A DNA stretch of 41,553 bases from Lentisphaerota bacterium (lineage in GTDB: Bacteria > Verrucomicrobiota > Kiritimatiellia > RFP12 > JAAYNR01). The notes under the pieces were generated by a model. It saw nothing but the letters and a program-made list of their open reading frames with translations, searched no databases and was not told where the DNA came from. The first letter of the stretch is position 1. The number at the start of each line of letters is the position of its first letter. Both the position numbers and the translations under genes were made by a program. Of this stretch, positions 1-9,300 are shown piece by piece. The DNA lies in contig VGWG01000015.1 of NCBI GenBank assembly GCA_016873675.1, positions 1-41,553 on the forward strand, read 5' to 3'.

Positions 1-25
1 CCATGTGGTTTAGTAAAGTTTCTAC

Positions 26-85
26 GCGCATCCGGTGTCGTTTATCCTCCTCTGTTTTGTGTACAAGAAGGATAACCGGATGCGC
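26..85. repeat. Imperfect inverted repeat, possible terminator of an upstream gene
   Basis: The left arm is GCGCATCCGG (26-35) followed, after a 6-nt interruption, by TTATCCT (42-48). The right arm AGGATAACCGGATGCGC (69-85) is the exact reverse complement of the two left pieces joined. The loop is about 20 nt, and the right arm is followed by CTTTCTTAATC. It could terminate a gene lying left of the window or be a mobile-element scar. No gene is visible in 1-191. Confidence 0.45.
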
Positions 86-133
86 CTTTCTTAATCAACT
101 ACCACCCACAGATTCTCGTGAAGTGCCACTTTA

Positions 134-142
134 TGCTATGAT
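134..142 (+). promoter_or_regulatory. Extended -10 promoter for the hsd operon
   Basis: TGC-TATGAT is an extended -10 (TGN plus a 5/6 match to TATAAT) 50 nt before the hsdM start. No good -35 lies 16-18 nt upstream, which is acceptable for extended -10 promoters. It is the only promoter-like site seen before hsdM. Confidence 0.45.
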
Positions 143-191
143 CTCTGCCCATTTTCCTCTCTCATGGCAGCATGAAAAAAGCGGGTGAGAA

Positions 192-2186
192 ATGGATCAG
201 GCGACACACAACAAAATCGTTTCCTTCATCTGGGGCATCGCGGACGACGTGCTCCGCGATCTCTTCAAGCGCGGCAAGTACCCGGATGTGATCCTGCCCA
301 TGTGCGTCCTGCGCCGTATGGACGCCGTCCTCGAACCGACAAAGCATGCCGTTCTGGACACCAAGGCCATGCTCGACAAGGCGGGCATCACCGAGCAGCG
401 CGCCGCCCTCTGCCAAGCCGCCGACCAGGCCTTTTACAACACCTCCAAGTTCACCCTGCGTGATCTCCAGTCGCGCGGCAGCCAGCAGCAGCTTCTCGCC
501 GACTTCACCGACTACCTGAACGGCTTCTCGCAGAACGTCCAGGACATCCTCGAAAACTTCAAGTTCCGCAACCAGCTCTCCACGCTCTCCAAAGCCGACG
601 CGCTGGGCACGCTCATCAACAAGTTCCTCGACCCCGACATCAATCTCAGCCCCAACCCCGTCCTGAACGCCGACGGCTCCCAGCGCCATCCCGGCCTCGA
701 CAACCACGCCATGGGGACCGTCTTCGAGGAGCTTGTCCGCAAGTTCAATGAGGAGAACAACGAGGAGGCCGGCGAGCACTGGACGCCACGCGACGCGGTC
801 CGCCTCATGGCCAACCTCATCTTCCTGCCCGTCTCCGACAAGATCAAGCCCGGCTCCTACACCCTCTATGACTGCGCCTGCGGCACCGGCGGCATGCTCA
901 CCGTCGCGGAGGAGACGCTCAAACGCCTCACCGCCACACGCAGCCGCAACGTCAAAACCCACCTTTACGGCCAGGAGATCAACCCCGAGACCTACGCCAT
1001 CTGCAAGGCCGACATGCTCCTCAAAGGCGAGGGCCAGAACGCCGACAACATCGTCGGTGGCGCCGAATGGTCCACCCTCTGCAACGACGCCTTTCCCGCC
1101 AAGTGTTTCGACTTCATGCTCGCCAATCCGCCCTACGGCAAGAGCTGGAAGAAGGATCTCGACCTCATGGGCGGCAAGGACGGCATGCGCGACCCCCGCT
1201 TCCGGGTCATGCACAACGGCGAGGAACTCTCCTTCGTCACCCGCTCCAGCGACGGCCAGATGCTCTTCCTCGCCAACATGGCCTCCAAGATGGATCACAC
1301 CTCCGCCCTCGGCTCCCGCATCGCCGAGGTCCACAACGGCTCCTCGCTCTTCACCGGCGACGCCGGCCAGGGCGAGAGCAATATCCGCCGCTGGCTCATC
1401 GAGAACGACTGGCTGGAGGCCATTGTCGCCCTCCCGCTCAACCTTTTCTACAACACCGGCATCGCCACTTACGTCTGGGTGCTCTCCAGCCGCAAGCCCG
1501 ACCATCGCCGCGGCAAGGTCCAGCTCATCGACGCCTCCCAATGGTTCAAGCCCCTGCGCAAGAATCTCGGCAAGAAAAACTGCGAGCTTTCCGAGGACGA
1601 CATCGCCCGCATCTGCGACGCCTACCTCTCCTTCACCGAATCCCCGCAATCCAAGATCTTCCCCAACGCCGCCTTCGGTTACTGGAAGGTCACCGTCGAG
1701 CGCCCTCTCCGCCTCCACAGCCGGCTGACCCTCAAAGCCGTCGACGCCCTCCGTTTCGCCTCCGGCGACGAGGCGCTCCGCGCCGAACTCTATGACCGCT
1801 TCGGCGACGCCCTCTGCATCGCGTTCGCCACCATCCGCCCGGAGGTCGAAAAGATGCTTGCCGACTGGTCCGATCCCGCCGAGGAGCCCGACCCGTCCGA
1901 GGATGCGGAACCGGCTCCCAAGAAAGGCCTCCCCGGCGGCCTGCCCGCTGAAGCCACCGCGAAAGCGGGCATCGAAGCCTTCATCCGCCGCGAGGTCCTG
2001 CCCTACACCCCCGACGCGTGGATCAAACCCGACTCCGCCAAGGTCGGCTACGAAATCTCCTTCACCCGCCACTTCTACAAGCCCCAACCCCTGCGCACCC
2101 TCGCCGAGATCCGCGCCGACATCCTCGCCGTGCAGCAGGAGTCCGAGGGCCTGCTGGACGGGTTGCTGAAGGGAGGGCCGCGATGA
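192..2186 (+). CDS. hsdM: Type I restriction-modification system DNA methyltransferase subunit (HsdM)
   Basis: Modification subunit of a type I R-M enzyme: it transfers methyl from S-adenosylmethionine to adenine N6 at the site recognised by HsdS, and in the M2S form protects host DNA. The protein has 664 residues. An N-terminal helical HsdM domain covers about 1-150. SAM-binding motif I, DCACGTGG, begins near residue 227, and catalytic motif IV, NPPY, lies at 312-315 as expected for N6-adenine enzymes. Near 560-590 there is a Pro/Glu/Asp-rich linker before a conserved C-terminal segment. ATG 192 fits the family N-terminus (QATHNKIVSFIWGIADDVLR) and follows a weak GGTGAG. Its stop overlaps the next start in ATGA, so translation is probably coupled. 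The gene appears intact. The long antisense frame over it is a GC-driven shadow. Confidence 0.95.
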   Translation: MDQATHNKIVSFIWGIADDVLRDLFKRGKYPDVILPMCVLRRMDAVLEPTKHAVLDTKAMLDKAGITEQRAALCQAADQAFYNTSKFTLRDLQSRGSQQQLLADFTDYLNGFSQNVQDILENFKFRNQLSTLSKADALGTLINKFLDPDINLSPNPVLNADGSQRHPGLDNHAMGTVFEELVRKFNEENNEEAGEHWTPRDAVRLMANLIFLPVSDKIKPGSYTLYDCACGTGGMLTVAEETLKRLTATRSRNVKTHLYGQEINPETYAICKADMLLKGEGQNADNIVGGAEWSTLCNDAFPAKCFDFMLANPPYGKSWKKDLDLMGGKDGMRDPRFRVMHNGEELSFVTRSSDGQMLFLANMASKMDHTSALGSRIAEVHNGSSLFTGDAGQGESNIRRWLIENDWLEAIVALPLNLFYNTGIATYVWVLSSRKPDHRRGKVQLIDASQWFKPLRKNLGKKNCELSEDDIARICDAYLSFTESPQSKIFPNAAFGYWKVTVERPLRLHSRLTLKAVDALRFASGDEALRAELYDRFGDALCIAFATIRPEVEKMLADWSDPAEEPDPSEDAEPAPKKGLPGGLPAEATAKAGIEAFIRREVLPYTPDAWIKPDSAKVGYEISFTRHFYKPQPLRTLAEIRADILAVQQESEGLLDGLLKGGPR

Positions 2187-3328
2187 CCAGGAAACCGACG
2201 CCTTCCCGCCGCACGCGCAAGCCACCCGCGCTGCAGAGCAAAAACAATCGGGTATCGAGGTGTGGCACTGGAAATGACGTTCCGCCGGTGGTCAATGAAG
2301 CCGCGCTCCTCACGGATCTGAGAGCGCTGATCCAGTCCGCACGCCAGCGGATCGCCACGGTCGTTTGTGCTACCCAGACCCTGCTTTGCTGGTACATGGG
2401 ACGGAGGCTCTTGCACGAAAATCTTCAGGGCGGACGCGCCGCCTATGGAAAGCAGATTCTCGTGACCGTGTCACGAGAATTGATGGTGGAGTACGGGCGC
2501 GGCTTCAGCTATGCCGAGATTGCCCGCATGATCCAGTTTGCACAGTTGTTCCCCGATGAGGCGATTGTTGTAACGCTGTCGCAACAATTGAGCTGGTCTC
2601 ATTTTCATGCTTTGCTACCCATCAAGGATCCGCTCGCCCGCGACTTTTACGCCGAGATGTGCCGCATCGAACGTTGGGACGTGCGCACGCTCCGGCAGAA
2701 GATCGGCGGCATGCTGTACCAGCGAACGGCACTGTCCAAGAAACCGGAAGCCATGATCGCGGGGGAGATCGCCAAACTACGGAACGGGCAGATGAGCCCC
2801 GATCTCGTTTTCCGCGACCCCTACCTGCTCGACCTGCTGGGTCTCACGGGGACCTACAGCGAGCGCGACCTTGAAACCGCCATTCTGCGCGAGATCGAGG
2901 GCGTCCTGCTGGAGTTGGGCACGGGCTTCGCCTTCGTTGCGCGGCAGAAGCGCATGAGCATAGGCAAGGACGACTTTCATCTCGACCTGCTCTTCTACCA
3001 CCGTCATCTGCGCCGGCTGATCGCCGTCGAACTGAAGTTGGAATCCTTCCAGCCCGCGCATGTCGGTCAGATGGAGCTGTACCTGCGCTGGCTGGATAAA
3101 TACGAGCGCGCCCCCGGCGAAGACGCCCCGATCGGGCTGATCCTGTGCTCCGGTGCCGACGCCGAGCAAGTGGAACTGCTCGAACTCGACGCCAAATCCA
3201 TTCGCGTTGCCGAGTACCTGACCGAACTGCCGCCGCTGTCCCTGCTGCGCCGTCGACTGCACCAGGCAATCATGCATGCGCAGGAACAGGCCGTCAGACG
3301 GCTGCCGGCCGTCGGAGGCCAGGCGTGA
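2183..3328 (+). CDS. DUF1016 / YhcG-family PD-(D/E)XK nuclease-domain protein
   Basis: Protein of 381 aa from ATG 2183 (ATGA overlap with hsdM). It matches the YhcG/DUF1016 family: an N-terminal helical DUF1016_N part (about 35-180, with YMGRRLL, YGRGFSYAEIARMIQFA and LSWSHFHALLPI) and a C-terminal PD-(D/E)XK-like domain with DDFHLDLLFYHRHLRRLIAVE followed by LKLESFQPAHVGQMELYLRW. The D, E-x-K and Q positions are the expected nuclease residues. Members are often found within type I R-M and other defence loci, and their exact role is unclear. The first 30 residues are basic and low-complexity. The gene overlaps hsdS by 4 nt (GTGA), so it belongs to the same transcript. It may be an accessory nuclease, and no function in restriction should be assumed. 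Confidence 0.88.
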   Translation: MTRKPTPSRRTRKPPALQSKNNRVSRCGTGNDVPPVVNEAALLTDLRALIQSARQRIATVVCATQTLLCWYMGRRLLHENLQGGRAAYGKQILVTVSRELMVEYGRGFSYAEIARMIQFAQLFPDEAIVVTLSQQLSWSHFHALLPIKDPLARDFYAEMCRIERWDVRTLRQKIGGMLYQRTALSKKPEAMIAGEIAKLRNGQMSPDLVFRDPYLLDLLGLTGTYSERDLETAILREIEGVLLELGTGFAFVARQKRMSIGKDDFHLDLLFYHRHLRRLIAVELKLESFQPAHVGQMELYLRWLDKYERAPGEDAPIGLILCSGADAEQVELLELDAKSIRVAEYLTELPPLSLLRRRLHQAIMHAQEQAVRRLPAVGGQA

Positions 3329-4752
3329 CCGACTCCCTCCAGCCCTATCCCGCGTACAAGGACTCCGGCCAACCCTGGCTCGGTTCAGTTCCGCGCCATT
3401 GGCCGGTGCTGCCAAACCGTGCTATCTTCGACGAAGTGAAAGACCGCGAGCATCCCGATGAGGAGATGCTTTCAGTCACAATCACCCGCGGCATCGTCAG
3501 CCAAGAAACGCTCCTTGCCGACAGTTCAAAGAAAGACAGCTCCAACCTCAACAAGTCGGCCTACAAACTCGTCCAGCCCCGCGACATCGCCTACAACAAA
3601 ATGCGCGCATGGCAGGGTGCGATTGCCGCATCCGACCTTCGCGGCATCATCAGTCCCGCCTACGTCGTTATGCGCCTTCGCGAAGACGCAAACGTGCCGC
3701 GCTACTTCCATCATCTTTATCGTACCCCGCTCTTTGCGAAAGAGGCTGAACGCTGGTCTTATGGGATCACGTCCGACATGTGGAGCCTCCGGCCAGAGCA
3801 TTTCAAGGTGATCTACACGCCCCTCCCCCCGCCCTACGACCCAGCCGCCATCGTGCGTTTCCTCGACCACGCCCACGGCCGCATCGACCGGGCGATCCGC
3901 GCCAAGCGCAAGATCATCGCGCTGCTCAACGAGCAGAAGCAGGCCATCATCCACCGCGCCGTCACCCGCGGCCTCGATCCCAACGTCTCCCTCAAACCCT
4001 CCGGCATCCCGTGGCTCGGCGACATCCCGGCGCATTGGGAGGTGCGGCGCTTGCGATTCTGTATTCGAGGAAAATTGACATACGGTGCCAACGCAGCTGC
4101 TGAATTTGACAATCCAATCTGGCCACGTTACCTGCGTATCACGGACTTCAACGGAGACGGCAGCCTTCGTCCTGACACATTCCGTTCTCTGCCGCCAGAG
4201 GTGGCTAAGGATTACCTCGTGGAGGACGGTGACATCCTGTTCGCGCGCAGTGGAGCAACAGTCGGAAAAGCTTTCTTAGTTCGCACGAATACCGTAGAAG
4301 CTTGTTACGCTGGCTACCTCATTCGCGCTCGACCGAACACGAGTATAGTCATACCGGAATATCTATTCTCTTTCACGCAGAGTACCGCTTTCCTCCGCTG
4401 GAAGGACTCAATCTTCATTAAAGCGACAATTCAAAATATCGGCGCGGACAAATATGCAAACCTTGCAGTACCGACTCCTTCAATAGATGAACAACAGGCC
4501 GTTTTAGCCTATATTGAAACAGCAATTGCTCCGTTGCGCACCGCCATCACCAACCTCCAACGCGCGATGGCCCTGCTCCGCGAATACCGCACCCGCCTGT
4601 CCGCCGACGTGGTGACCGGCAAGCTCGACGTCCGCGCCGCCGCCGCATCCCTGCCCGCAACCGAGCCCGTTGCGTCCGTTCTGTCCGTCTCCCCCGATGA
4701 ACCCGATGCCGCCGACGATCCCGCCCTCGAACCCGAGGAGGCCGAAGCATGA
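3325..4752 (+). CDS. hsdS: Type I restriction-modification specificity subunit (HsdS)
   Basis: Specificity subunit, 475 aa, which recognises the bipartite target of the M2S/R2M2S complex through two target-recognition domains (TRDs). TRD1 spans about 5-170 and TRD2 about 225-400. Each is introduced by a related phrase, SGQPWLGSVPRHW and SGIPWLGDIPAHW, the internal repeat typical of HsdS. Conserved helical spacers follow each TRD (FLDHAHGRIDRAIRAKRKII near 180 and YIETAIAPLRTAITNLQRAM near 395). GTG 3325 is the only start giving the normal N-terminus, and it overlaps the DUF1016 stop. The TRD coding segments, especially 4060-4540, look less GC-rich than the spacers, suggesting domain exchange. 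The last 40 residues are Pro/Glu/Asp-rich and outside the domain. Confidence 0.93.
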   Translation: MTDSLQPYPAYKDSGQPWLGSVPRHWPVLPNRAIFDEVKDREHPDEEMLSVTITRGIVSQETLLADSSKKDSSNLNKSAYKLVQPRDIAYNKMRAWQGAIAASDLRGIISPAYVVMRLREDANVPRYFHHLYRTPLFAKEAERWSYGITSDMWSLRPEHFKVIYTPLPPPYDPAAIVRFLDHAHGRIDRAIRAKRKIIALLNEQKQAIIHRAVTRGLDPNVSLKPSGIPWLGDIPAHWEVRRLRFCIRGKLTYGANAAAEFDNPIWPRYLRITDFNGDGSLRPDTFRSLPPEVAKDYLVEDGDILFARSGATVGKAFLVRTNTVEACYAGYLIRARPNTSIVIPEYLFSFTQSTAFLRWKDSIFIKATIQNIGADKYANLAVPTPSIDEQQAVLAYIETAIAPLRTAITNLQRAMALLREYRTRLSADVVTGKLDVRAAAASLPATEPVASVLSVSPDEPDAADDPALEPEEAEA

Positions 4753-4764
4753 GCGCCCGTTTTG

Positions 4765-4808
4765 GAGTGCGGCGGCAAGCGGTATCCCGCGCGACGCCGC
4801 TTTTCGTT
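4765..4808 (+). terminator. GGAG-headed hairpin with T-rich tail between hsdS and higB
   Basis: GGAG followed by the stem GCGGCG (4769-4774) / CGCCGC (4795-4800) and then TTTTCGTTT. It fits a rho-independent terminator just after hsdS, so higBA and hsdR may depend on the higB promoter. The GGAG head also resembles one class of REP sequence. Only one copy is in the window. Confidence 0.5.
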
Positions 4809-4830
4809 TCCAATACCCCCGCCGCACGAT

Positions 4831-4882
4831 ATTCCCGATTTGGGAATTCAGTATTGACAGGATAACCCAAACAGGGAATAAT
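4831..4882 (+). promoter_or_regulatory. higBA promoter/operator region
   Basis: A palindrome ATTCCC-N5-GGGAAT (4831-4847) and a further GGGAAT half-site (4874-4879) flank a perfect TTGACA (4854-4859). AATAAT follows after 17 nt (4877-4882) and abuts the higB ATG. HigA-type antitoxins autorepress through such palindromes. If this -10 is used, transcription would begin inside the higB reading frame, so either an upstream promoter serves higB or this promoter mainly feeds higA. Confidence 0.5.
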
Positions 4883-5176
4883 ATGCGCGTCATTGCTCGT
4901 AAGACTCTCAGCGATTACTGGACGACGCAGCCTACCACTGAACAGGAGCTGAAGGCGTGGTTCAAGGAAGCTGAGCACGCTACGTGGCAGACGCCAGCAG
5001 ACGTTAAGGCCAAGTATGGGAACGCCAGCATCCTCAAAAAAGGGCGAGTCGTGTTCAATATCTGCGGCAACAAGTACCGGTTGGTCGTTTGGATCAACTA
5101 CAGCTTCCAGATACTGTATATCCGGTTTGTGGGGACGCACGAAGAGTACGACAACATCGACGCACAGGTGATCTGA
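4883..5176 (+). CDS. higB: HigB-type toxin (type II toxin-antitoxin)
   Basis: Small 97-aa protein of the HigB family, whose members are ribosome-dependent mRNA interferases of RelE-like fold. The start MRVIARKTLSDYW and the tail FNICGNKYRLVVWINYSFQI followed by LYIRFVGTHEEYDNID are the hallmark segments (beta sheet with basic residues, then the GTHxxYDxID end). The length is normal. ATG 4883 was chosen because the family begins exactly here; upstream codons in the frame come from the hairpin region. Its stop TGA shares one base with the higA ATG (TGATG), giving tight toxin-first coupling, the usual higBA order. It is inserted between hsdS and hsdR, so it may make loss of the R-M locus costly. 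It looks intact. Confidence 0.9.
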   Translation: MRVIARKTLSDYWTTQPTTEQELKAWFKEAEHATWQTPADVKAKYGNASILKKGRVVFNICGNKYRLVVWINYSFQILYIRFVGTHEEYDNIDAQVI

Positions 5177-6381
5177 TGCAAGCAAGACTGATCAAGACGG
5201 CAGAGCACTACGAAGCCGCCATGAAGCGCATCGAAGCGCTTTTCGACGCGACGCCTGGCACGCCAGAAGGTGACGAGCTTGACTTGCTCGCCACCCTCGT
5301 CGCGCTGTACGAAAAGCAAACCTTCCCGATTGACCTGCCCAATCCCATCTCTGCCATCCGCTTTCGCATGGAACAGCAGGGGCTTAAGAATAAGGACATG
5401 ATCCCTTATCTCGGCAGCCCGAGCAAGGTCTCGGAGGTGCTCTCGGGCCAGAGGAATCTGAGTCTCACGATGATCCGGAACCTGGTAAACGGGCTCGGCA
5501 TTCCTGCCGAAGTTCTTTTGAAGGAACCCGGAGCAAAGCTCAAGGCAGAAGAGGAAGTCCAGGCATTCAAACGTTTCCCGCTCGCCATAATGGTCAAGCG
5601 CGGCTGGTTCCCAGGCTTCAACGGGACGCTGGCCGAAGCCAAACACCAGATTGAGGATCTTGCCGCCGCGTTTGTCGGTCTGCTCGGGCCAGCCACACTG
5701 GGCCTCGCACTCAACCGCCAGAATGTCCGCTCAGGCAAGAAGTGTGATGAACAGGCTCTTGCGGCTTGGCGTATCCGCGTCATGGCCCTCGCCCAGAACG
5801 AAGCCTTGCCTCCATACGCGAAGGGCACGCTGAATCACGCCTTCCTCACAGAACTGGCACGCCTCAGCTATCTGGAGGAAGGCCCCAAGCTCGCCAAGGA
5901 GTTTCTCAACAAGAGCGGCATCCACCTCGTTATTGAACGGCATCTGCCCAAGACCTACCTCGACGGCGCTGCCATGAAACTGCCAGACGGCTCTCCAGTC
6001 ATCGCACTTTCGCTCCGCTTTGACCGTCTCGACAACTTTTGGTTCACCCTCTTCCACGAGCTGGCCCACGTCGTGCTACATCTAGACAAAGACGGCATTG
6101 AGATCTTCTTCGACGACCTGCAAGAAAAGGGCAAGTGTCTGTGTGAGACAGAGGCTGACGCCTTCGCAGCCAACGCACTCATTCCCGACTCCAAATGGCA
6201 GGCATCGAAACTCACGCCGAGATCAAGGCCCTGCGATGTCACTCGTTTCGCAGCATCTCTCCGCATAAACCCCGCCATTCCTGCAGGTCGAATCCAGTTT
6301 GAAGCGCACGACTACAGACTTTTCCCAAGCTTGATTGGCACAGGCAGAGTTCGCCGATTGCTTGAAAAGAGTTCTGATTAG
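5176..6381 (+). CDS. higA: HigA-type antitoxin fused to an ImmA/IrrE-like metallopeptidase domain
   Basis: Protein of 401 aa, far longer than a plain HigA (about 100-140 aa). The N-terminal 115 residues are a HigA-like antitoxin: a helical segment, then a helix-turn-helix with PNPISAIRFRMEQQGLKNKD and GSPSKVSEVLSGQRNLSLTM. A middle region of unclear fold follows, then an ImmA/IrrE (DUF955) domain with HELAH at about 294-298 and the downstream CETEADAFAANALIP carrying the third metal ligand. It probably binds and neutralises HigB, represses the 4831-4882 operator and may cleave a partner or itself. ATG 5176 overlaps the higB stop. hsdR begins 18 nt downstream, so both are probably co-transcribed. 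Confidence 0.88.
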   Translation: MQARLIKTAEHYEAAMKRIEALFDATPGTPEGDELDLLATLVALYEKQTFPIDLPNPISAIRFRMEQQGLKNKDMIPYLGSPSKVSEVLSGQRNLSLTMIRNLVNGLGIPAEVLLKEPGAKLKAEEEVQAFKRFPLAIMVKRGWFPGFNGTLAEAKHQIEDLAAAFVGLLGPATLGLALNRQNVRSGKKCDEQALAAWRIRVMALAQNEALPPYAKGTLNHAFLTELARLSYLEEGPKLAKEFLNKSGIHLVIERHLPKTYLDGAAMKLPDGSPVIALSLRFDRLDNFWFTLFHELAHVVLHLDKDGIEIFFDDLQEKGKCLCETEADAFAANALIPDSKWQASKLTPRSRPCDVTRFAASLRINPAIPAGRIQFEAHDYRLFPSLIGTGRVRRLLEKSSD

Positions 6382-6399
6382 CGAGGGCAGGTAATCGTC

Positions 6400-9300
6400 A
6401 TGAACCCTACCGACACCACCGAAAAAGGTCTCGAATCCCTCATCATGCGCCACCTCACCGGCACGGAGGGCCTTGAGACGGGCTCGTGGGACGGTGCCGC
6501 CATCGCCGACCCGTCGGCCGCCCCCGCCGCCCCCGCGCCGGCCGGCAGCGGCTGGTTCGCCGGCGTCCCCGGCTCCTACGACCGCGCCCACGCGCTCGAC
6601 GTCTCCCCCCTGTTCTGCTTCCTCGCCGACACCCAGCCCGCCGCCCTGAAGCAGTTGGGCATCACCGACTACGGCAACGCCAAGGACATCAAGCGGCTCA
6701 AAATTCTCGCCCGCCTCTCCTCGGAGATCGGCAAACACGGCGTGATCCACGTCCTGCGCAAGGGGATCAAACACGAGTCCCTCGACTTCACCCTCTTCTA
6801 CGGCACGCCCTCGCCCGGCAACGCCGCCGCCGCCGCGCTTTACGCCAAGAACCGCTTCTCCGTCACACGCCAACTCCGCTACAGCCTCGACGAGACCCGC
6901 CGCGCCCTCGACCTCTGCCTCTTCATCAACGGCCTCCCCGTCGCCACCTTTGAACTGAAGAACAAACTCACCAAGCAGACCGCCGCTGACGCCGAGGAGC
7001 AGTACAAACGCGACCGCGACCCGCGCGAAAGGCTCTTCGAGTTCGGCCGCTGTGTGGTCCACTTCGCCATGGACGACTCCGAGGTCCGCATGTGTACCCA
7101 TCTCAAGGGTAAGGCATCCTGGTTCCTCCCCTTCAACAAGGGCTGTAACGACGGCGCGGGCAACCCGCCCAACCCCGCCGGCCTCAAGACCGACTACCTC
7201 TGGACAGAGATGCTTGCCCCGCGAAGCCTCACCGATATTCTTGAGAATTACGCCCAGATCGTTGAGATCAAGAACCCCAAGACGCACAAGTCCACGCGCG
7301 TCCAGATTTTCCCCCGCTACCACCAGCTCGGCGTCGTGCGCAAGGCGCTTGCCGATGTCGCCGCCTGCGGCGCCGGCAAACGCTATCTCATCCAGCACTC
7401 CGCCGGCAGCGGCAAATCGAACTCCATCGCCTGGCTGGCGCATCAGTTGATCGCCCTCCGTCCCGCCGGATCCGCCCTCTTCGACTCCGTAGTCGTGGTC
7501 ACCGACCGCAAGATCCTGGACGAGCAGATCCAGAAGACCGTCAAACAGTTCATGCAGGTGAGCGCGACCGTGGGGCACGCCCACCATTCCGGCGACCTGC
7601 GAGCCTTCATCGAGAGCGGCAAGAAGATCATCATCACCACCGTCCAGAAGTTCCCCTTCATTCTCGACGAGATCGCCGTGTCCGGCAACAAGACCTTTGC
7701 CATCGTCATCGACGAGGCCCACTCCAGCCAGGGAGGCAAGACCTCCTCGGCCATGAGCAAAGCGCTCGGTTCGAAAGACGACGAGGAGGAGGACGCCGAA
7801 GACAAGGTCAACGCCGCCCTCGAATCGCGCATGGCCGCGCGCAAGATGCTGACCAACGCCAGCTACTTCGCCTTTACCGCCACGCCCAAGAACAAGACCC
7901 TCGAAATGTTCGGCGATGCCCTGCCGGCCGACGCCGAGGGCAAGGTCAGGCACCGCCCCTTCCACAGCTACACCATGAAGCAGGCCATTGACGAGGGATT
8001 CATCCTCGACGTGCTTGCCAACTACACGCCCGTCCACACCTACTGCAAACTCGTCAGGAAGGTCGAAGAGGACCCCGAGTTCGACACCCGCAAGGCCCTC
8101 AAGAAGCTCCGCAAGTACGTCGAGGGCCACGATCACGCCGTCCGCCTCAAAGCCGAAATCATGGTAGATCACTTCCTCTCCGGCGGCGTCGGCAAGATCA
8201 ACGGCCATGCCCGCGCCATGGTCGTCTGCAACCGCATCGCGCAGGCCATCCAGTATTTCCGTGCCTTCGAAGCCTACCTTGTCGAACGCAAGAGCCCCTA
8301 CAAGGCGATCGTCGCGTTCTCCGGCGAGCATGAGTTCGCCGGCGCACAGGTCTCCGAAGCGTCGCTCAACGGCTTCCCCTCCAATGACATCGCAGGCACG
8401 TTTCAGGAAGAGCCCTACCGCTTCCTGATCTGCGCCGACAAGTTCCAGACCGGGTATGACGAACCCCTGCTGCAAACCATGTACGTTGACAAGCCCCTCT
8501 CGGGCATCAAGGCCGTCCAGACGCTTTCGCGCCTGAACCGCTCCTGCCCGGGGAAGCGGGACGTCTTCGTGCTCGATTTCCAGAATAACTCCGAAACGAT
8601 CACCTGCGCTTTTGCCGACTACTATCGCACTACGCTTCTCAGCGAAGAGACCGATCCCAACAAACTCCACGATCTCAAAGCGGCCCTGGATGCCGAACAG
8701 GTCTACTCGCCGCAGCAGGTTGACACCCTTTGCGAGCGCTTTCTCACCGGCGCGCCCCGCGAGACCCTGGACCCGATACTCGACGCGTGCGCTCTCATCT
8801 ACATCGAGTCCCTCGACACCGACGCCAAGATCCGCTTCAAAGGCGGCGCCACACGATTCGTCCGCACCTACGAGTTTCTGGCGTCTCTGCTTCCCTATAC
8901 GAATTGCGAATGGGAGAAGCTCTCCATCTTCCTGACCCTCCTGCTCCCCAAGCTTCCGCCACCGCCCGACGACGGCTTATCCGACGCCATCATCCAGGCG
9001 GTCGACATGGACAGCTACCGCGTGGAGAAGAAAGACGCGCTCAAGATCCCGCTTCCCGACGCCGATGCGGAGATCGCGCCGATTCCCGTGGATAAGGTCG
9101 GCCATAAGCCCGAGGCCGATCTTGCCACACTCACACAGATCCTCGACACCTTCAACGCCCAGTACGGCACGCTGTTCTCCGACAGCGACCGCGTGATCCG
9201 TCGGTTCAAAGAAGACATTGCGCCGAAAGTCGCCGCTGATCCGGCCTATCAGAACGCCAGGGCCAACACCCCCTCCACCGCCCGCATCGAATACGAGAAG

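Noticed and set aside
3-188. 61-aa frame before hsdM
   Set aside because: No ribosome site or similarity; it crosses the hairpin and the promoter.
162-2225. 687-aa minus-strand open frame over hsdM
   Set aside because: Gly/Val/Leu/Asp-rich shadow of a GC-rich gene; no domain recognised, while the plus strand encodes all HsdM motifs.
6223-8670. 815-aa minus-strand open frame over hsdR
   Set aside because: Same low-complexity antisense pattern; it covers helicase motifs on the other strand.
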